DNA from: Gemmatimonadota bacterium
GTDB taxonomy: Bacteria > Gemmatimonadota > Gemmatimonadetes > Longimicrobiales > Gaopeijiaceae
Direction of reading: 5' to 3'
Assembly: GCA_024638325.1 (NCBI GenBank)
Contig: JAHEKM010000005.1
Span: forward strand, 1 to 34,869
Length of the DNA stretch: 34,869 bases
The translations under genes were made by a program, and so were the position numbers. Below, piece after piece: positions 1 to 10,443 of this stretch; the first letter of the stretch is position 1, and each line of letters opens with the position of its first letter. The notes under the pieces are model-generated. The model worked only from the letters and a program-made list of their open reading frames with translations, ran no database searches and was not told where the DNA came from.

Positions 1-687
1 GGGGTCGTACACCTCCTCGAGCGGGAAGCCCGGCACGAAGAAGAGCCAGTCGTCCGCGAAGAGCATGGCGCCGTGCTCGCCCTTCTTCACCACCACGATC
101 TCGGGGCCCCGATCCTGAACCCAGCGCGCGGCCTTGAGCAGGTTGGCCTCGTCGGCCAGCTGACGGACCTCTTCGTCGTTGACGATGAGCACGCGAACGC
201 GTGGAAGCAGGTCGACCAGGGCGTCGCGGCTTCCGTCGATCCAGAAGTTCATGGTGTCGCACGCAACGACGTCGGGCGACGCCACCTGATCGAGCACCTC
301 GTGTTGGAGCACCGGATCGATGTTGCCGAGGAAGACGTAGCGCGCGGCCCGGAACGAGTCCGGGATCTTCGGCTGGAAGTCGGCGAACACGCCCAACTTG
401 GTCTCCAGCGTGTCCCGCGTGTTGAGGTCGAAATGGTAGCGGCCCGACCAGAAGAAGCTCTCTCCCGACCGCTGCTCGATGCCGGAGAGGTCGGCGCCGC
501 GCCCACGCAGGAAGTCCAACTCGGCGAGCGGGTAGTCGTCACCGACCACCCCCACCACGCTCACCGACGTGAACTGGCTCGCGGCGGCCGTGAAGTAGAC
601 GGCCGATCCGCCGATGACCCGCTCGGCCCTGCCGAACGGTGTCTCCACGGAATCGAGGGCTACGCTACCTACGCAGAGAATCGACAT
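1..687 (-). CDS. PfkB-family carbohydrate/nucleoside kinase (3' part cut by window edge)
   Basis: Reverse-strand reading from ATG at 687: MSILCVGSVALDSVETPFGRAERVIGGSAVYFTAAASQFTSVSVVGVVGDDYPL...; later VLIVNDEEVRQLAD and VVVKKGEHGAMLF, typical of PfkB/ribokinase-fold kinases. The ORF continues past position 1. Confidence 0.8.
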   Translation of the reverse strand, partial: MSILCVGSVALDSVETPFGRAERVIGGSAVYFTAAASQFTSVSVVGVVGDDYPLAELDFLRGRGADLSGIEQRSGESFFWSGRYHFDLNTRDTLETKLGVFADFQPKIPDSFRAARYVFLGNIDPVLQHEVLDQVASPDVVACDTMNFWIDGSRDALVDLLPRVRVLIVNDEEVRQLADEANLLKAARWVQDRGPEIVVVKKGEHGAMLFADDWLFFVPGFPLEEVYDP

Positions 688-715
688 GCAGGCGTGGTTG
701 GAGTCGAGAGGGCAT

Positions 716-2413
716 TCAGGTCGCCGCCGTCTCGGGCGCGGACCGTACCATCCGCTGTGGAGCCGTGATGCCGAGGACGGTGAGCCCGTTGCGCAGCACG
801 ATCTGCACGGCACGTGCCAGGCAGAGACGCGCCGTGCGCAGATCCGGGTCGTCTACGAGCACGGCCAGCTCGGGGCTTCGCGTCGGGTTTCCCGAATGGT
901 ACCAGGCATTGGCCGCACCCGCGGTCTGCTCCAGGTAGTCGCACAGCACGTGCGGAGACGCCCCGGTCGCGGCCCGCTCGACGGTGGAAGGGAACTCACC
1001 GAGCCGTTTGAGGAGGTCGCGCTCCAACTCGGCGCCGAGAACGGCGACATCGAGTGGGCCCGCGTCGAGCGACTCGGCCTCCACGCTGGCCTTGGCAAAG
1101 ATCGAGCACATGCGCGCGTGCGCGTACTGGACCTTGTATACCGGATTCTTGTCGGACTGGTCGAGCGCCATGTCCAGGTCGAAAAGGAGCTGCGCGTCGG
1201 GCTTCCTCATCTGGAAGAAGTAGCGGGCCACGTCGACACCGACTTCCTCGTACAGCTCCCTCATCGTCACGCCCGACCCGGCGCGCTTGGAGAACTTCAC
1301 CTCCTGACCATCGCGCTCGACGCGCACCATCTGATGGAGCACGTACTCGGGGAAGCCCTCCGGCAGCCCGAGCGCGCGCAGCCCGCTGCGTACACGCGCC
1401 ACAGTGCCGTGGTGGTCCGAGCCCTGCACGTTGATGACCCTCTGGAAGCCCCGGTCCCACTTGTTCTTGTGGTACGCGACGTCGGGAAGGAAATAGGTCG
1501 GCTGCCCGCTGCCACGGATCATGACGCGGTCCTTCTGGTCTCCGAACTCCGTGGTCCGGAGCCAGGTCGCCCCGTCCTTCTCGTAGACCAGCCCGGTGGC
1601 GCGCAGCTGCTGGACGGTCTCGTCCACCAGCCCGTCCTCATAAAGCGTGGACTCGAGGAAATATTCGTCGAAGTGGACCCTGAAGTCGCTCAGATCGCGG
1701 TCCTGCTCCGCACGCAGGACGTCCACGGCGAAGTGACGGATCGCATCCAGCGCTTCGGTCGAGTCGTCCTCGAGGTAGCGGTCACCCACCTGGGCGGCGA
1801 GCTCCTGGGCGACCTCGGACACGTACCCTCCCCGGTATCCGTCCTGCGGCAGTGCCTCGTGGTGGCCGAGATATTGGCGGTACCGGGCGCGCACGCTGAG
1901 CGCGAGTAGGTCCATCTGGCGGCCCGCGTCGTTGTAGTAGTACTCGCGGTGCACCTGCCAGCCGGTCCACTCGAGGAGCGATGCGACCGCGTCGCCGAGC
2001 GCAGCCTGCCTCCCGTGGCCGAGATGGAGCGGGCCGGTGGGGTTCGCGGAAACGAATTCGACCATCACGGGACGCCCTTCGCCGGTCGCGCTTCGTCCGA
2101 ACTCCTCGTCTTCCCTCAGGATGTCGTCCAGGACGGACGCGACCGCACCGGAGCTCAAGCGGAAATTCAGGAAGCCCGGACCTGCGACCTCGACCGACTC
2201 CACCCCCGCGGCGGTCAAGTCGAGTCCGGCGGCGATCTCCTCCGCCACCTGGCGAGGGGAACGCCTCAGGCGTCCCGCGAGCATCATGGCGACGTTCGTG
2301 GACAGGTCGCCGTGCGTGGGGTCACGCGGGCGCTCGAGCCTGATCTCGTCGGCGCTCTGCCCGAGCGCCTCGATGGCCGCGGTGAGCGCGTCCCTGATCG
2401 CGTCCTGGGCCAC
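716..2413 (-). CDS. argS: Arginyl-tRNA synthetase
   Basis: 565 aa; class I signature FVSANPTGPLHLGHGRQAALGDAVA, C-terminal DALR-like domain; GTG start. Confidence 0.96.
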   Translation of the reverse strand: MAQDAIRDALTAAIEALGQSADEIRLERPRDPTHGDLSTNVAMMLAGRLRRSPRQVAEEIAAGLDLTAAGVESVEVAGPGFLNFRLSSGAVASVLDDILREDEEFGRSATGEGRPVMVEFVSANPTGPLHLGHGRQAALGDAVASLLEWTGWQVHREYYYNDAGRQMDLLALSVRARYRQYLGHHEALPQDGYRGGYVSEVAQELAAQVGDRYLEDDSTEALDAIRHFAVDVLRAEQDRDLSDFRVHFDEYFLESTLYEDGLVDETVQQLRATGLVYEKDGATWLRTTEFGDQKDRVMIRGSGQPTYFLPDVAYHKNKWDRGFQRVINVQGSDHHGTVARVRSGLRALGLPEGFPEYVLHQMVRVERDGQEVKFSKRAGSGVTMRELYEEVGVDVARYFFQMRKPDAQLLFDLDMALDQSDKNPVYKVQYAHARMCSIFAKASVEAESLDAGPLDVAVLGAELERDLLKRLGEFPSTVERAATGASPHVLCDYLEQTAGAANAWYHSGNPTRSPELAVLVDDPDLRTARLCLARAVQIVLRNGLTVLGITAPQRMVRSAPETAAT

Positions 2414-2416
2414 CCG

Positions 2417-2752
2417 TCAGCTGTCCGTCGAAGACGTCGGGGTGCTCCCCTTGGAGGCCTTGTCGGCCCCCTTGGTCGTCGCGTCCTTCTGACCCTTACC
2501 CGCGTCCGGCTTGTCCGACGAGCCCTTGCCGGAAGACGACTTGCCCTCCTCGGACGCCTTCTTCTTGTAGTCGTCGGAGCGAGAGTCCGTGATGTAGAAG
2601 CCCTCGCCCTTGAACAGGAATCCCGCCCCACCCGAGATCTTGCGACGGGCGCCGGCCCCGCACTCGGGGCATTCCGCGAACGGGTCGTCCGTCATCCTCT
2701 GGAAGACCTCGAAGGCGTGGCCCTTGGGGCACTCGTATTCGTACGTCGGCAT
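2417..2752 (-). CDS. FmdB-family zinc-ribbon protein
   Basis: MPTYEYECPKGHAFEVFQRMTDDPFAECPECG...ARRKISGGAGFLFKGEGFYITD; C-terminal Lys/Ser-rich tail. Confidence 0.9.
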   Translation of the reverse strand: MPTYEYECPKGHAFEVFQRMTDDPFAECPECGAGARRKISGGAGFLFKGEGFYITDSRSDDYKKKASEEGKSSSGKGSSDKPDAGKGQKDATTKGADKASKGSTPTSSTDS

Positions 2753-2777
2753 GGTCGTGCGATCGGGCGTCTTTCAT

Positions 2778-2816
2778 GGGTTCCGGAGCCTTCGAAGCTA
2801 ACCAGGCTCCGAACCC
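2778..2816. other. Long near-perfect inverted repeat (hairpin) between the mutase gene and the fmdB-like gene
   Basis: GGGTTCCGGAGCC (2778-2790) / GGCTCCGAACCC (2805-2816): 12 bp stem with one bulged base and a 14-nt loop; no U-tract on either side. Confidence 0.6.
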
Positions 2817-2831
2817 GGTGGTAGGAAGGCG

Positions 2832-4390
<1,559 letters not shown>

Positions 4391-4394
<4 letters not shown>

Positions 4395-4906
4395 TCGGCC
4401 TCCACAGGAGCCGCCAGCTCCACCAGGACCTGATCCTTTTCGACCGCCTCGCCTTCGTTCACAAGCACGCGCGAGACGATGCCGGCGCCCGCCGCCCGGA
4501 GCTCGTTCTCCATCTTCATGGCCTCGACGATGACGACGCCCTGGCCTTCGACCACGACGTCACCCTCCGCCACCTCCACGCGCAACACCATGCCCGGCAT
4601 GGGCGCCACGATCGGTCTCGGCCCCGAGGGGCCCGCGCCGGCCCCCGCCATGTCGCGAATCGCCTTGGTCCGCTCGTCCAGGACCTCGGCCTCGAGCGGA
4701 ACGCCGCGAAGTCTGAGCGCCCACTTCCCCTTGGCACCCCTGCGTGCCAGGAGCGGATGCGTCCGACGATCCACGTGCAGGACGGCAACGGGCGATCCGT
4801 CCGCCCTGTGCAGACTCGCGTCGACCTCCCGACCATCGATGCGGATGCCGCCGGGTCCCATGTCGACCTGGAAGTCACGGCCTCCGACCGCCACGTGATA
4901 GATCAT
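4391..4906 (-). CDS. Biotin carboxyl carrier protein/domain (acyl-CoA carboxylase)
   Basis: [20 protein letters not shown]...[67 protein letters not shown]; the EAMKMEN biotinylation motif is present. Confidence 0.92.
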
Positions 4907-6152
4907 GAGGCGGCCCCGCGCCCGGTCAGAACCGCGACCGTCTCCACGTGCGCGGTCTGGGGGAAGAGGTCGAAGCACCGCAGGGCCTCGAGCTCGTACA
5001 TGTCGTTCAGCGCGGCGAGGTCGCGGGCCAAGGTGGCCGGATCGCAGCTCACGTAGATGAGGCGGCCCGGTGGCGCGTCCAGCGCCGCACGCACCACGTC
5101 GGCGTCGAGTCCCGTCCGTGGAGGATTGACGATCAGCAGGTCGGTCGGCAGCACGCGCGCCAGCTCGGATTCCACCGGTCCCTGGACGACCGAGAAGCCT
5201 GCTGGAGCTCCGCGGGTGGCCTCGTCGCACGCAGCCGGATCGCGCTCGATTCCCGTCACGGTCCGCCCCTGCTCGGCCAGCGCCCGCCCGTAGAGTCCGG
5301 CGCCGCAGTAGGCGTCGACGGCCGTGCCTCCTTCCCCGGCAACGGCGAGGACGTGCGCCTTCATGTCCTCGGCCACCTCGGGATTCACCTGTGAGAAGGC
5401 AGGACCTCCCTCGTCGAACTCCCCTTGCAGGAGGCGTGGCGGCGCCAAGCCGCGGCCGGATCGGTGCCAGATCGCGCTCAGGCCCGGTACCGCCCCAGCC
5501 AGCTCGGCCGCGGACCAGGCGTCGTCACCACCCTCGACCACCAGCGCGACTCCCATGGAGGTCTCCCGCAGCGTGAGGCGGAGGCGGCCTGCGGCCGGGA
5601 GAAGTCTGGCCCCCTGGCCCCACGCGCCCCGGAGCGCCGTCCACGCCTTGCGCAGCTCCGGCCTCGGCAACACGCACTCCGAGTGGACGTCGATGACGTG
5701 TGCGGGCCGGCCGAGTGCGTGGAAACCGGCGACCACGCGTCCGCCTCGAAGTCGGCGCAACGTGAAAGAGACCCGGTTGCGGTACTCCGTCTCCCGAGGC
5801 GAGGCGACGACCTCCGGCGGGACCCCCACTTCGATGCCGCCGATGCGTGTCAGCGCGTCCGCTACGATGCGGCCTTCCAGACCAGCTGCTCCGCGTACGG
5901 AAGGTGCTGCAGTTGGCAGCCGCCGCACTCGGAGTACAGGGCACACAGGGCGGGTCGACGCTCGGGACCCGGCTCGTCGAGGTGCTCCAGCGCGCCCTCT
6001 GCCCAGCGGGGACGGCTCTTCACGACGCGGATGCTCGCCCGGTCGCCCGGCGCGGTCCGCGGCACGAAGACCACCCGGCCATCCGGTAGGTCGGCGATGC
6101 CCGACCCGCCGGCCGCGATACCTCTCACGCGCACGCCGATCAGGGACGTCAC
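4903..6152 (-). CDS. RumA/RlmD/TrmA-family RNA (uracil-C5)-methyltransferase, apparently interrupted by a single-base frameshift near 5862-5885
   Basis: N-terminal part in one frame (5862..6152: TRAM-like start, CALYSECGGCQLQHLPYAEQLVWKAAS*). The rest is in another frame (from ~GRIVADALTRIGG to the stop at 4903) with DAYCGAGLYGRALAEQGRTVTGIERDP, NPPRTGLD, YVSCDPATLARDLAAL. GTG start at 6152 overlaps the biotin carboxylase stop. Confidence 0.85.
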
Positions 6153-7666
6153 CCGTCGGCCTCCCAGGGACCGGCGCCCCTCCGCCAGGCGGAGAGGACT
6201 CCCTCTGAATGTGCCCCGATGCGCGGGGCTCGGTGCCGATTTCGATGCTCCTCCTCGAGGAGCGCGGCCGCGAGGGCCGCGGCGAGCAGTTCGTCGTCGG
6301 AGGGGGCCGCCGCGAGAAGCTCCGCGTGCTCGTCCACGTACGCCGTGGAGAGGCGTCCGGCGCGGAAGTCGGCCTCATCCATGACCCGGCGCAGATAGGG
6401 CGCACTGGTCTCGACTCCCTCGATGACGAGCTCGTCGAGCGCACGCGCCATGCGCGCGATCGCCATCGCGCGATCGGGTCCGTACGCGATCAGCTTGGCC
6501 AGGAGCGGATCGTAGTGCAGCGATACTTCCAGGCCGCGCGCGATGCCACCATCCCAGCGTACGCCCGGGCCGCTCGGAACCTCCAGATGCGACACGGTGC
6601 CCGTGGAGGGAAGGAAGCCCGCTCCGGGATTCTCCGAGGTGATACGACACTCCACGGCATGCCCGCGGAAGACGACGTCCTCCTGCGTGAACGCGAGCTC
6701 CTCGCCCGACGCGACGCGGAACTGCCACTGCACGAGGTCGATGCCCGTCACGAGCTCGGTGACCGGGTGCTCCACTTGGAGGCGGGTGTTCATCTCCAGG
6801 AAGTAGAAGTCCCCCTCGTGGTAGAGAAATTCGACCGTCCCCGCTCCTCGATACTGGACGGCCTTGGCCGCGCGCACGGCCGCGTCCCCCATGGCGCCCC
6901 GAACGTCGGCCGGTAGCGCAGGCGCAGGAGCCTCCTCGATGAGCTTCTGGTGCCGGCGCTGAACCGAGCACTCCCGCTCGCCCAGGTGCACCACGTTGCC
7001 ATGCGCGTCGCCCAAGACCTGGATCTCGACGTGGCGGGGGCGCTCGATACAGCGCTCGAGGTAGACCCGACCGTCGCCGAACGCGGCCGCCGCCTCCCGC
7101 GAGGCCGCCTCGAAGGCTCGCTCCAGCTCTGCCGGGTCGCGCACGACCCGCATGCCCTTCCCTCCACCTCCGGCTGCCGCCTTGAGGAGGACCGGGAAGC
7201 CGATCTCGGCGGCGGCGCGCGCCGCCTCGTCCGCGTCCGCGGCGGGATCGGCGAGGCCCGGCACGATCGGGACGCCAGCGGCCTCGGCCCGGCGCCGGGC
7301 CTCGGCCTTGTCACCCATGGCCGAGATCGCGTCGGGGGTCGGGCCCACGAAGCACAGCCCGGCCGCCTCGACCGCCGCGGCGAAGTCCGCACGTTCAGCC
7401 AGAAAGCCGTATCCCGGGTGGACCGCATCGGCCCCCGCTCTCTTCGCCACCTCGATGATCCGGTCGCCCAGGAGGTAGCTCTCGGCAGCCGGCGCCGGCC
7501 CGATCGGGTGCGCCTCGTCCGCCTCGAGGACATGGGGCGCGACCCGGTCGGCGTCCGAGTACACGGCCACGGACCGGATCCCGAGCTCCCGCGCGGCGCG
7601 CACGATGCGCAGCGCGATCTCGCCACGATTGGCGACCAGGACGGATCTGATCGGTGGCAAGGGCAA
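6149..7666 (-). CDS. Acetyl-/propionyl-CoA carboxylase biotin carboxylase subunit
   Basis: 505 aa; SVLVANRGEIALRIVRAARELGIRSVAVYSDADR, GGGGKGMRVV, RECSVQRRHQKLIEEAPAP, FLEMNTRLQVEHPVTELVTGIDLVQWQ. Confidence 0.95.
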   Translation of the reverse strand: MPLPPIRSVLVANRGEIALRIVRAARELGIRSVAVYSDADRVAPHVLEADEAHPIGPAPAAESYLLGDRIIEVAKRAGADAVHPGYGFLAERADFAAAVEAAGLCFVGPTPDAISAMGDKAEARRRAEAAGVPIVPGLADPAADADEAARAAAEIGFPVLLKAAAGGGGKGMRVVRDPAELERAFEAASREAAAAFGDGRVYLERCIERPRHVEIQVLGDAHGNVVHLGERECSVQRRHQKLIEEAPAPALPADVRGAMGDAAVRAAKAVQYRGAGTVEFLYHEGDFYFLEMNTRLQVEHPVTELVTGIDLVQWQFRVASGEELAFTQEDVVFRGHAVECRITSENPGAGFLPSTGTVSHLEVPSGPGVRWDGGIARGLEVSLHYDPLLAKLIAYGPDRAMAIARMARALDELVIEGVETSAPYLRRVMDEADFRAGRLSTAYVDEHAELLAAAPSDDELLAAALAAALLEEEHRNRHRAPRIGAHSEGVLSAWRRGAGPWEADG

Positions 7667-7697
7667 TCCGAAGAGGATGGCGGAGAAGGACTTGGAA

Positions 7698-7723
7698 GGC
7701 GCGCGAAGTTAGAGGCGCGCGCC
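7698..7723 (-). other. GC-rich hairpin in the leader of the biotin carboxylase gene
   Basis: ggcgcgcg (7698-7705), 10-nt loop, cgcgcgcc (7716-7723): perfect 8 bp stem. Confidence 0.5.
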
Positions 7724-7759
7724 TGCACTGGAAAGTGTGAGGAGACGCCGAAAGACCAA

Positions 7760-7785
7760 GGGGGCGGGCTCGAACGCCCACCCCC
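7760..7785 (-). terminator. Putative intrinsic terminator/attenuator downstream of the PDZ protein gene
   Basis: On the minus strand: GGGGGTGGGC-GTTCGA-GCCCGCCCCC (10 bp stem including one G-U) followed by TTGGTCTTTCGG; lies 28 bp after the PDZ gene stop. Confidence 0.65.
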
Positions 7786-7812
7786 TCGGTGCACCGCCGA
7801 ACGGGATCTCGG

Positions 7813-8796
7813 CTATCCGCCCAGCCGACCCAGCACGTCGATCTCGCTGCCTTCGCGGCGCACCCGGAAGCTGACGCTCTCTTCGTCGTCGTACGTGCGC
7901 AGAATGCGCAAGACGCGTGAGGGCGTGTCGACCTCACGGTCCCCGATGCGCAGGATCACATCACCGGGGCGCAGTCCGAGGCTCGAGTCCTCGTCCACGT
8001 CCGTCACCAACACGCCCCGGTCGGTGCCGAAGTAGGTGCCGAGCTCGGGCGAGAGCTCGGTCAGACTCAGCCCATAGCGAGCCGCCGACCCGGTGCTGGC
8101 GATCACCCGCTGCCGCACTCCGTCGAGCTGGGGCCTGAGCTCCTGACGGAAGCGCTCCATCTCCGGGCGGAACTCCCGCTGGAAGCGCTCGACACGCGGC
8201 CGTAGCTGCGTCGTGAAGTCGTCCGCCCAGGCGCCCCACATGCCCGCCAGATCACGGATCTCGACCGTCGCGGTCATGGGTTGACCATCCCTGATGTACT
8301 CGACCGCGACCGGCTCGCCCGGCTCGAGCTCACGAGCGATGGCGAGCAGGCGCTGCACCGGAACGGACTCGTCGAGGTCGAAGTCCTGCTCCACGTCCGC
8401 CGCGAGGGGGTCGAAGAGGGAGCGACCGTCTAGGCTCGTGATCACGTCGCCCTCGCGGATGCCCGCCTCGTCGGCGGGCCCATCGTCCATCACGCCCGCC
8501 ACACGCGCGCCCTGCGCGTCGAAGCTGTCGTCCTGATCCGCCCGCACCGAGACGCCGAGACGCGGTCGCGCGGACCGGAACGCCATGCTGAAATCGCCGT
8601 CCGGCCCGAATGCCATGACCTGCGGCATCTCCGGCATCACGAAGCACCTGCAGTTGTCGATCGCGTTTCCGTCGGCGTCCACGCAGCGGCAGTCCTCGTC
8701 CACCGCCTGAGCCGCGACACCCGGCGCTGCAGCCGTCAGCGCGAGCACGGCGATCGCCGCCCCGAGTCCTGCGCTCGTCCGCCATCCCATCTTCAT
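7813..8796 (-). CDS. Secreted/periplasmic PDZ-domain protein with an N-terminal CRC..CRC motif
   Basis: 327 aa; signal peptide MKMGWRTSAGLGAAIAVLALTAAAPGVAAQA, then EDCRCVDADGNAIDNCRCF; PDZ-like segments RLGVSVRADQ...GPADEAGIREGDVITSLDGRSL and GVLVTDVDEDSSLGLRPGDVILRIGDREV. Confidence 0.85.
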   Translation of the reverse strand: MKMGWRTSAGLGAAIAVLALTAAAPGVAAQAVDEDCRCVDADGNAIDNCRCFVMPEMPQVMAFGPDGDFSMAFRSARPRLGVSVRADQDDSFDAQGARVAGVMDDGPADEAGIREGDVITSLDGRSLFDPLAADVEQDFDLDESVPVQRLLAIARELEPGEPVAVEYIRDGQPMTATVEIRDLAGMWGAWADDFTTQLRPRVERFQREFRPEMERFRQELRPQLDGVRQRVIASTGSAARYGLSLTELSPELGTYFGTDRGVLVTDVDEDSSLGLRPGDVILRIGDREVDTPSRVLRILRTYDDEESVSFRVRREGSEIDVLGRLGG

Positions 8797-8879
8797 TCGA
8801 TCACCCTCCGTGGGTTCGATGCCATCTCATCAACCCTGGGATGCGGAGGCCGGGACGCGGGGTTGCCGGAGGTCGGAAC

Positions 8880-10430
8880 CTAGAGCGGAAGGTTGCCGTG
8901 CTTACGCGCGGGGTTCCCGTCGCGCTTGTCACGCAGCATATCGAGGGCCGAGATCAGTCGGGGGCGCGTTTGGCGCGGATCGATGATGTCGTCGACGTAT
9001 CCGCGTGCAGCGGCGATGTAGGGGTTCGCGAACTTCGACCGGTACTCCTCGATGCGCTCGTCGGTCGCCGCCTTGGGATCGTCGGCGGCGGCGATCTCTT
9101 TCTTGAAGAGCACCTCGACCGCGCCCTTGGGTCCCATGACGGCGATCTCGGCCTGCGGCCAGGCGAGATTCACGTCCCCGCGGATATGCTTGGAGTTCAT
9201 GACGTCGTACGCGCCGCCATACGCCTTGCGCGTGATCACCGTCACCTTGGGCACGGTCGCCTCGGCGAACGCGTAGAGGAGCTTGGCCCCGTGACGGATG
9301 ATGCCTCTGTGCTCCTGGCTCACGCCTGGCAGGAAGCCAGGGACGTCCTCGAGCACGACCAGTGGGATGTTGAACGCGTCGCAGAAACGCACGAAGCGAG
9401 CGCCCTTCACGGACGAATCGATGTCGAGCACGCCCGCCAGGACAGCCGGCTGGTTGGCCACCACCCCGACCGAGTGTCCGCCCAGATGCGCAAAACCCAC
9501 GATGAGGTTCTGCGCGAAACGCTCGTGGACCTCGTAGAACTCGCCGTCGTCCACGACCCGCCGGATGACGTCGTGCATGTCGTACGGGTGATTCGGATTG
9601 TCCGGTACGATATCGAGCAGCGCCTCGTCCTGCCGGTCGTGTGGGTCGGCGTCCCCTCCGGCGGGCGGGAGCGAGCGGTTGTTCTGGGGGATGAAACGGA
9701 AGAGGTCGCGCACCGACGCCAGGCAGTCCGGCTCCGAGTCGGCTGCGAAGTGGGCGACGCCCGACTTGGACGCGTGTACGTCGGCTCCGCCGAGCCCCTC
9801 CATGTCGATGTCCTCATGCGTCACCGTCTTCACCACGTCCGGGCCAGTCACGAACATGTAGCTCGTGCCACGCACCATGTAGACGAAGTCCGTGATGGCG
9901 GGCGAGTAGACGGCGCCGCCCGCGCACGGGCCCAACACCAAGCTGATCTGCGGCACGACGCCTGAAGCGAGCGTGTTGCGCAAGAAGATGTCGGCGTAGC
10001 CGCCCAGGCTCACGACGCCCTCCTGGATCCGCGCACCCCCGGAGTCGTTCAGTCCGATGAGCGGGGCCCCGTTCTTCAAGGCCATGTCCTGGAGCTTCAC
10101 GATCTTCTCGGCGTGCGCCTCGGAGAGCGAGCCGCCGAACACGGTGAAGTCCTGACTGAACACGTAGACGAGGCGCCCATGAATCGTGCCGTAGCCGGTC
10201 ACGACGCCGTCTCCGAGGACCTTGCGGTCGGCGAGACCGAAGTCGGTCGAGCGGTGCGTCACGAAGCGGTCGAACTCGACGAACGAGCCCTCGTCGAGCA
10301 GGAGGTCGAGACGCTCCCTGGCGGAGAGCTTGCCTCGTTCGTGCTGGGCGGCGAGTCGGTCGGCACCCCCGCCCTGCTCGGACTCCCGGCGCAGCTCCTC
10401 GAGCCGGGCGAGCTCGTCGTGAATCGACAT
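8880..10430 (-). CDS. Acyl-CoA carboxylase carboxyltransferase subunit (propionyl-CoA carboxylase beta type)
   Basis: [60 protein letters not shown]...; [49 protein letters not shown]. Start set to 10430 rather than the ORF-track 10517. Confidence 0.95.
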   Translation of the reverse strand: MSIHDELARLEELRRESEQGGGADRLAAQHERGKLSARERLDLLLDEGSFVEFDRFVTHRSTDFGLADRKVLGDGVVTGYGTIHGRLVYVFSQDFTVFGGSLSEAHAEKIVKLQDMALKNGAPLIGLNDSGGARIQEGVVSLGGYADIFLRNTLASGVVPQISLVLGPCAGGAVYSPAITDFVYMVRGTSYMFVTGPDVVKTVTHEDIDMEGLGGADVHASKSGVAHFAADSEPDCLASVRDLFRFIPQNNRSLPPAGGDADPHDRQDEALLDIVPDNPNHPYDMHDVIRRVVDDGEFYEVHERFAQNLIVGFAHLGGHSVGVVANQPAVLAGVLDIDSSVKGARFVRFCDAFNIPLVVLEDVPGFLPGVSQEHRGIIRHGAKLLYAFAEATVPKVTVITRKAYGGAYDVMNSKHIRGDVNLAWPQAEIAVMGPKGAVEVLFKKEIAAADDPKAATDERIEEYRSKFANPYIAAARGYVDDIIDPRQTRPRLISALDMLRDKRDGNPARKHGNLPL

Positions 10431-10443
10431 CAGGCCCCCAGCA

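Noticed and set aside
614-1909. 431-aa plus-strand ORF
   Set aside because: Antisense to argS; no recognisable domain.
4903-6444. 513-aa ORF-track model as a single protein
   Set aside because: Its N-terminal ~170 aa are out-of-frame Arg/Pro/Ser-rich sequence overlapping the biotin carboxylase gene; the real N-terminus of the methyltransferase is in the 5862..6152 frame.
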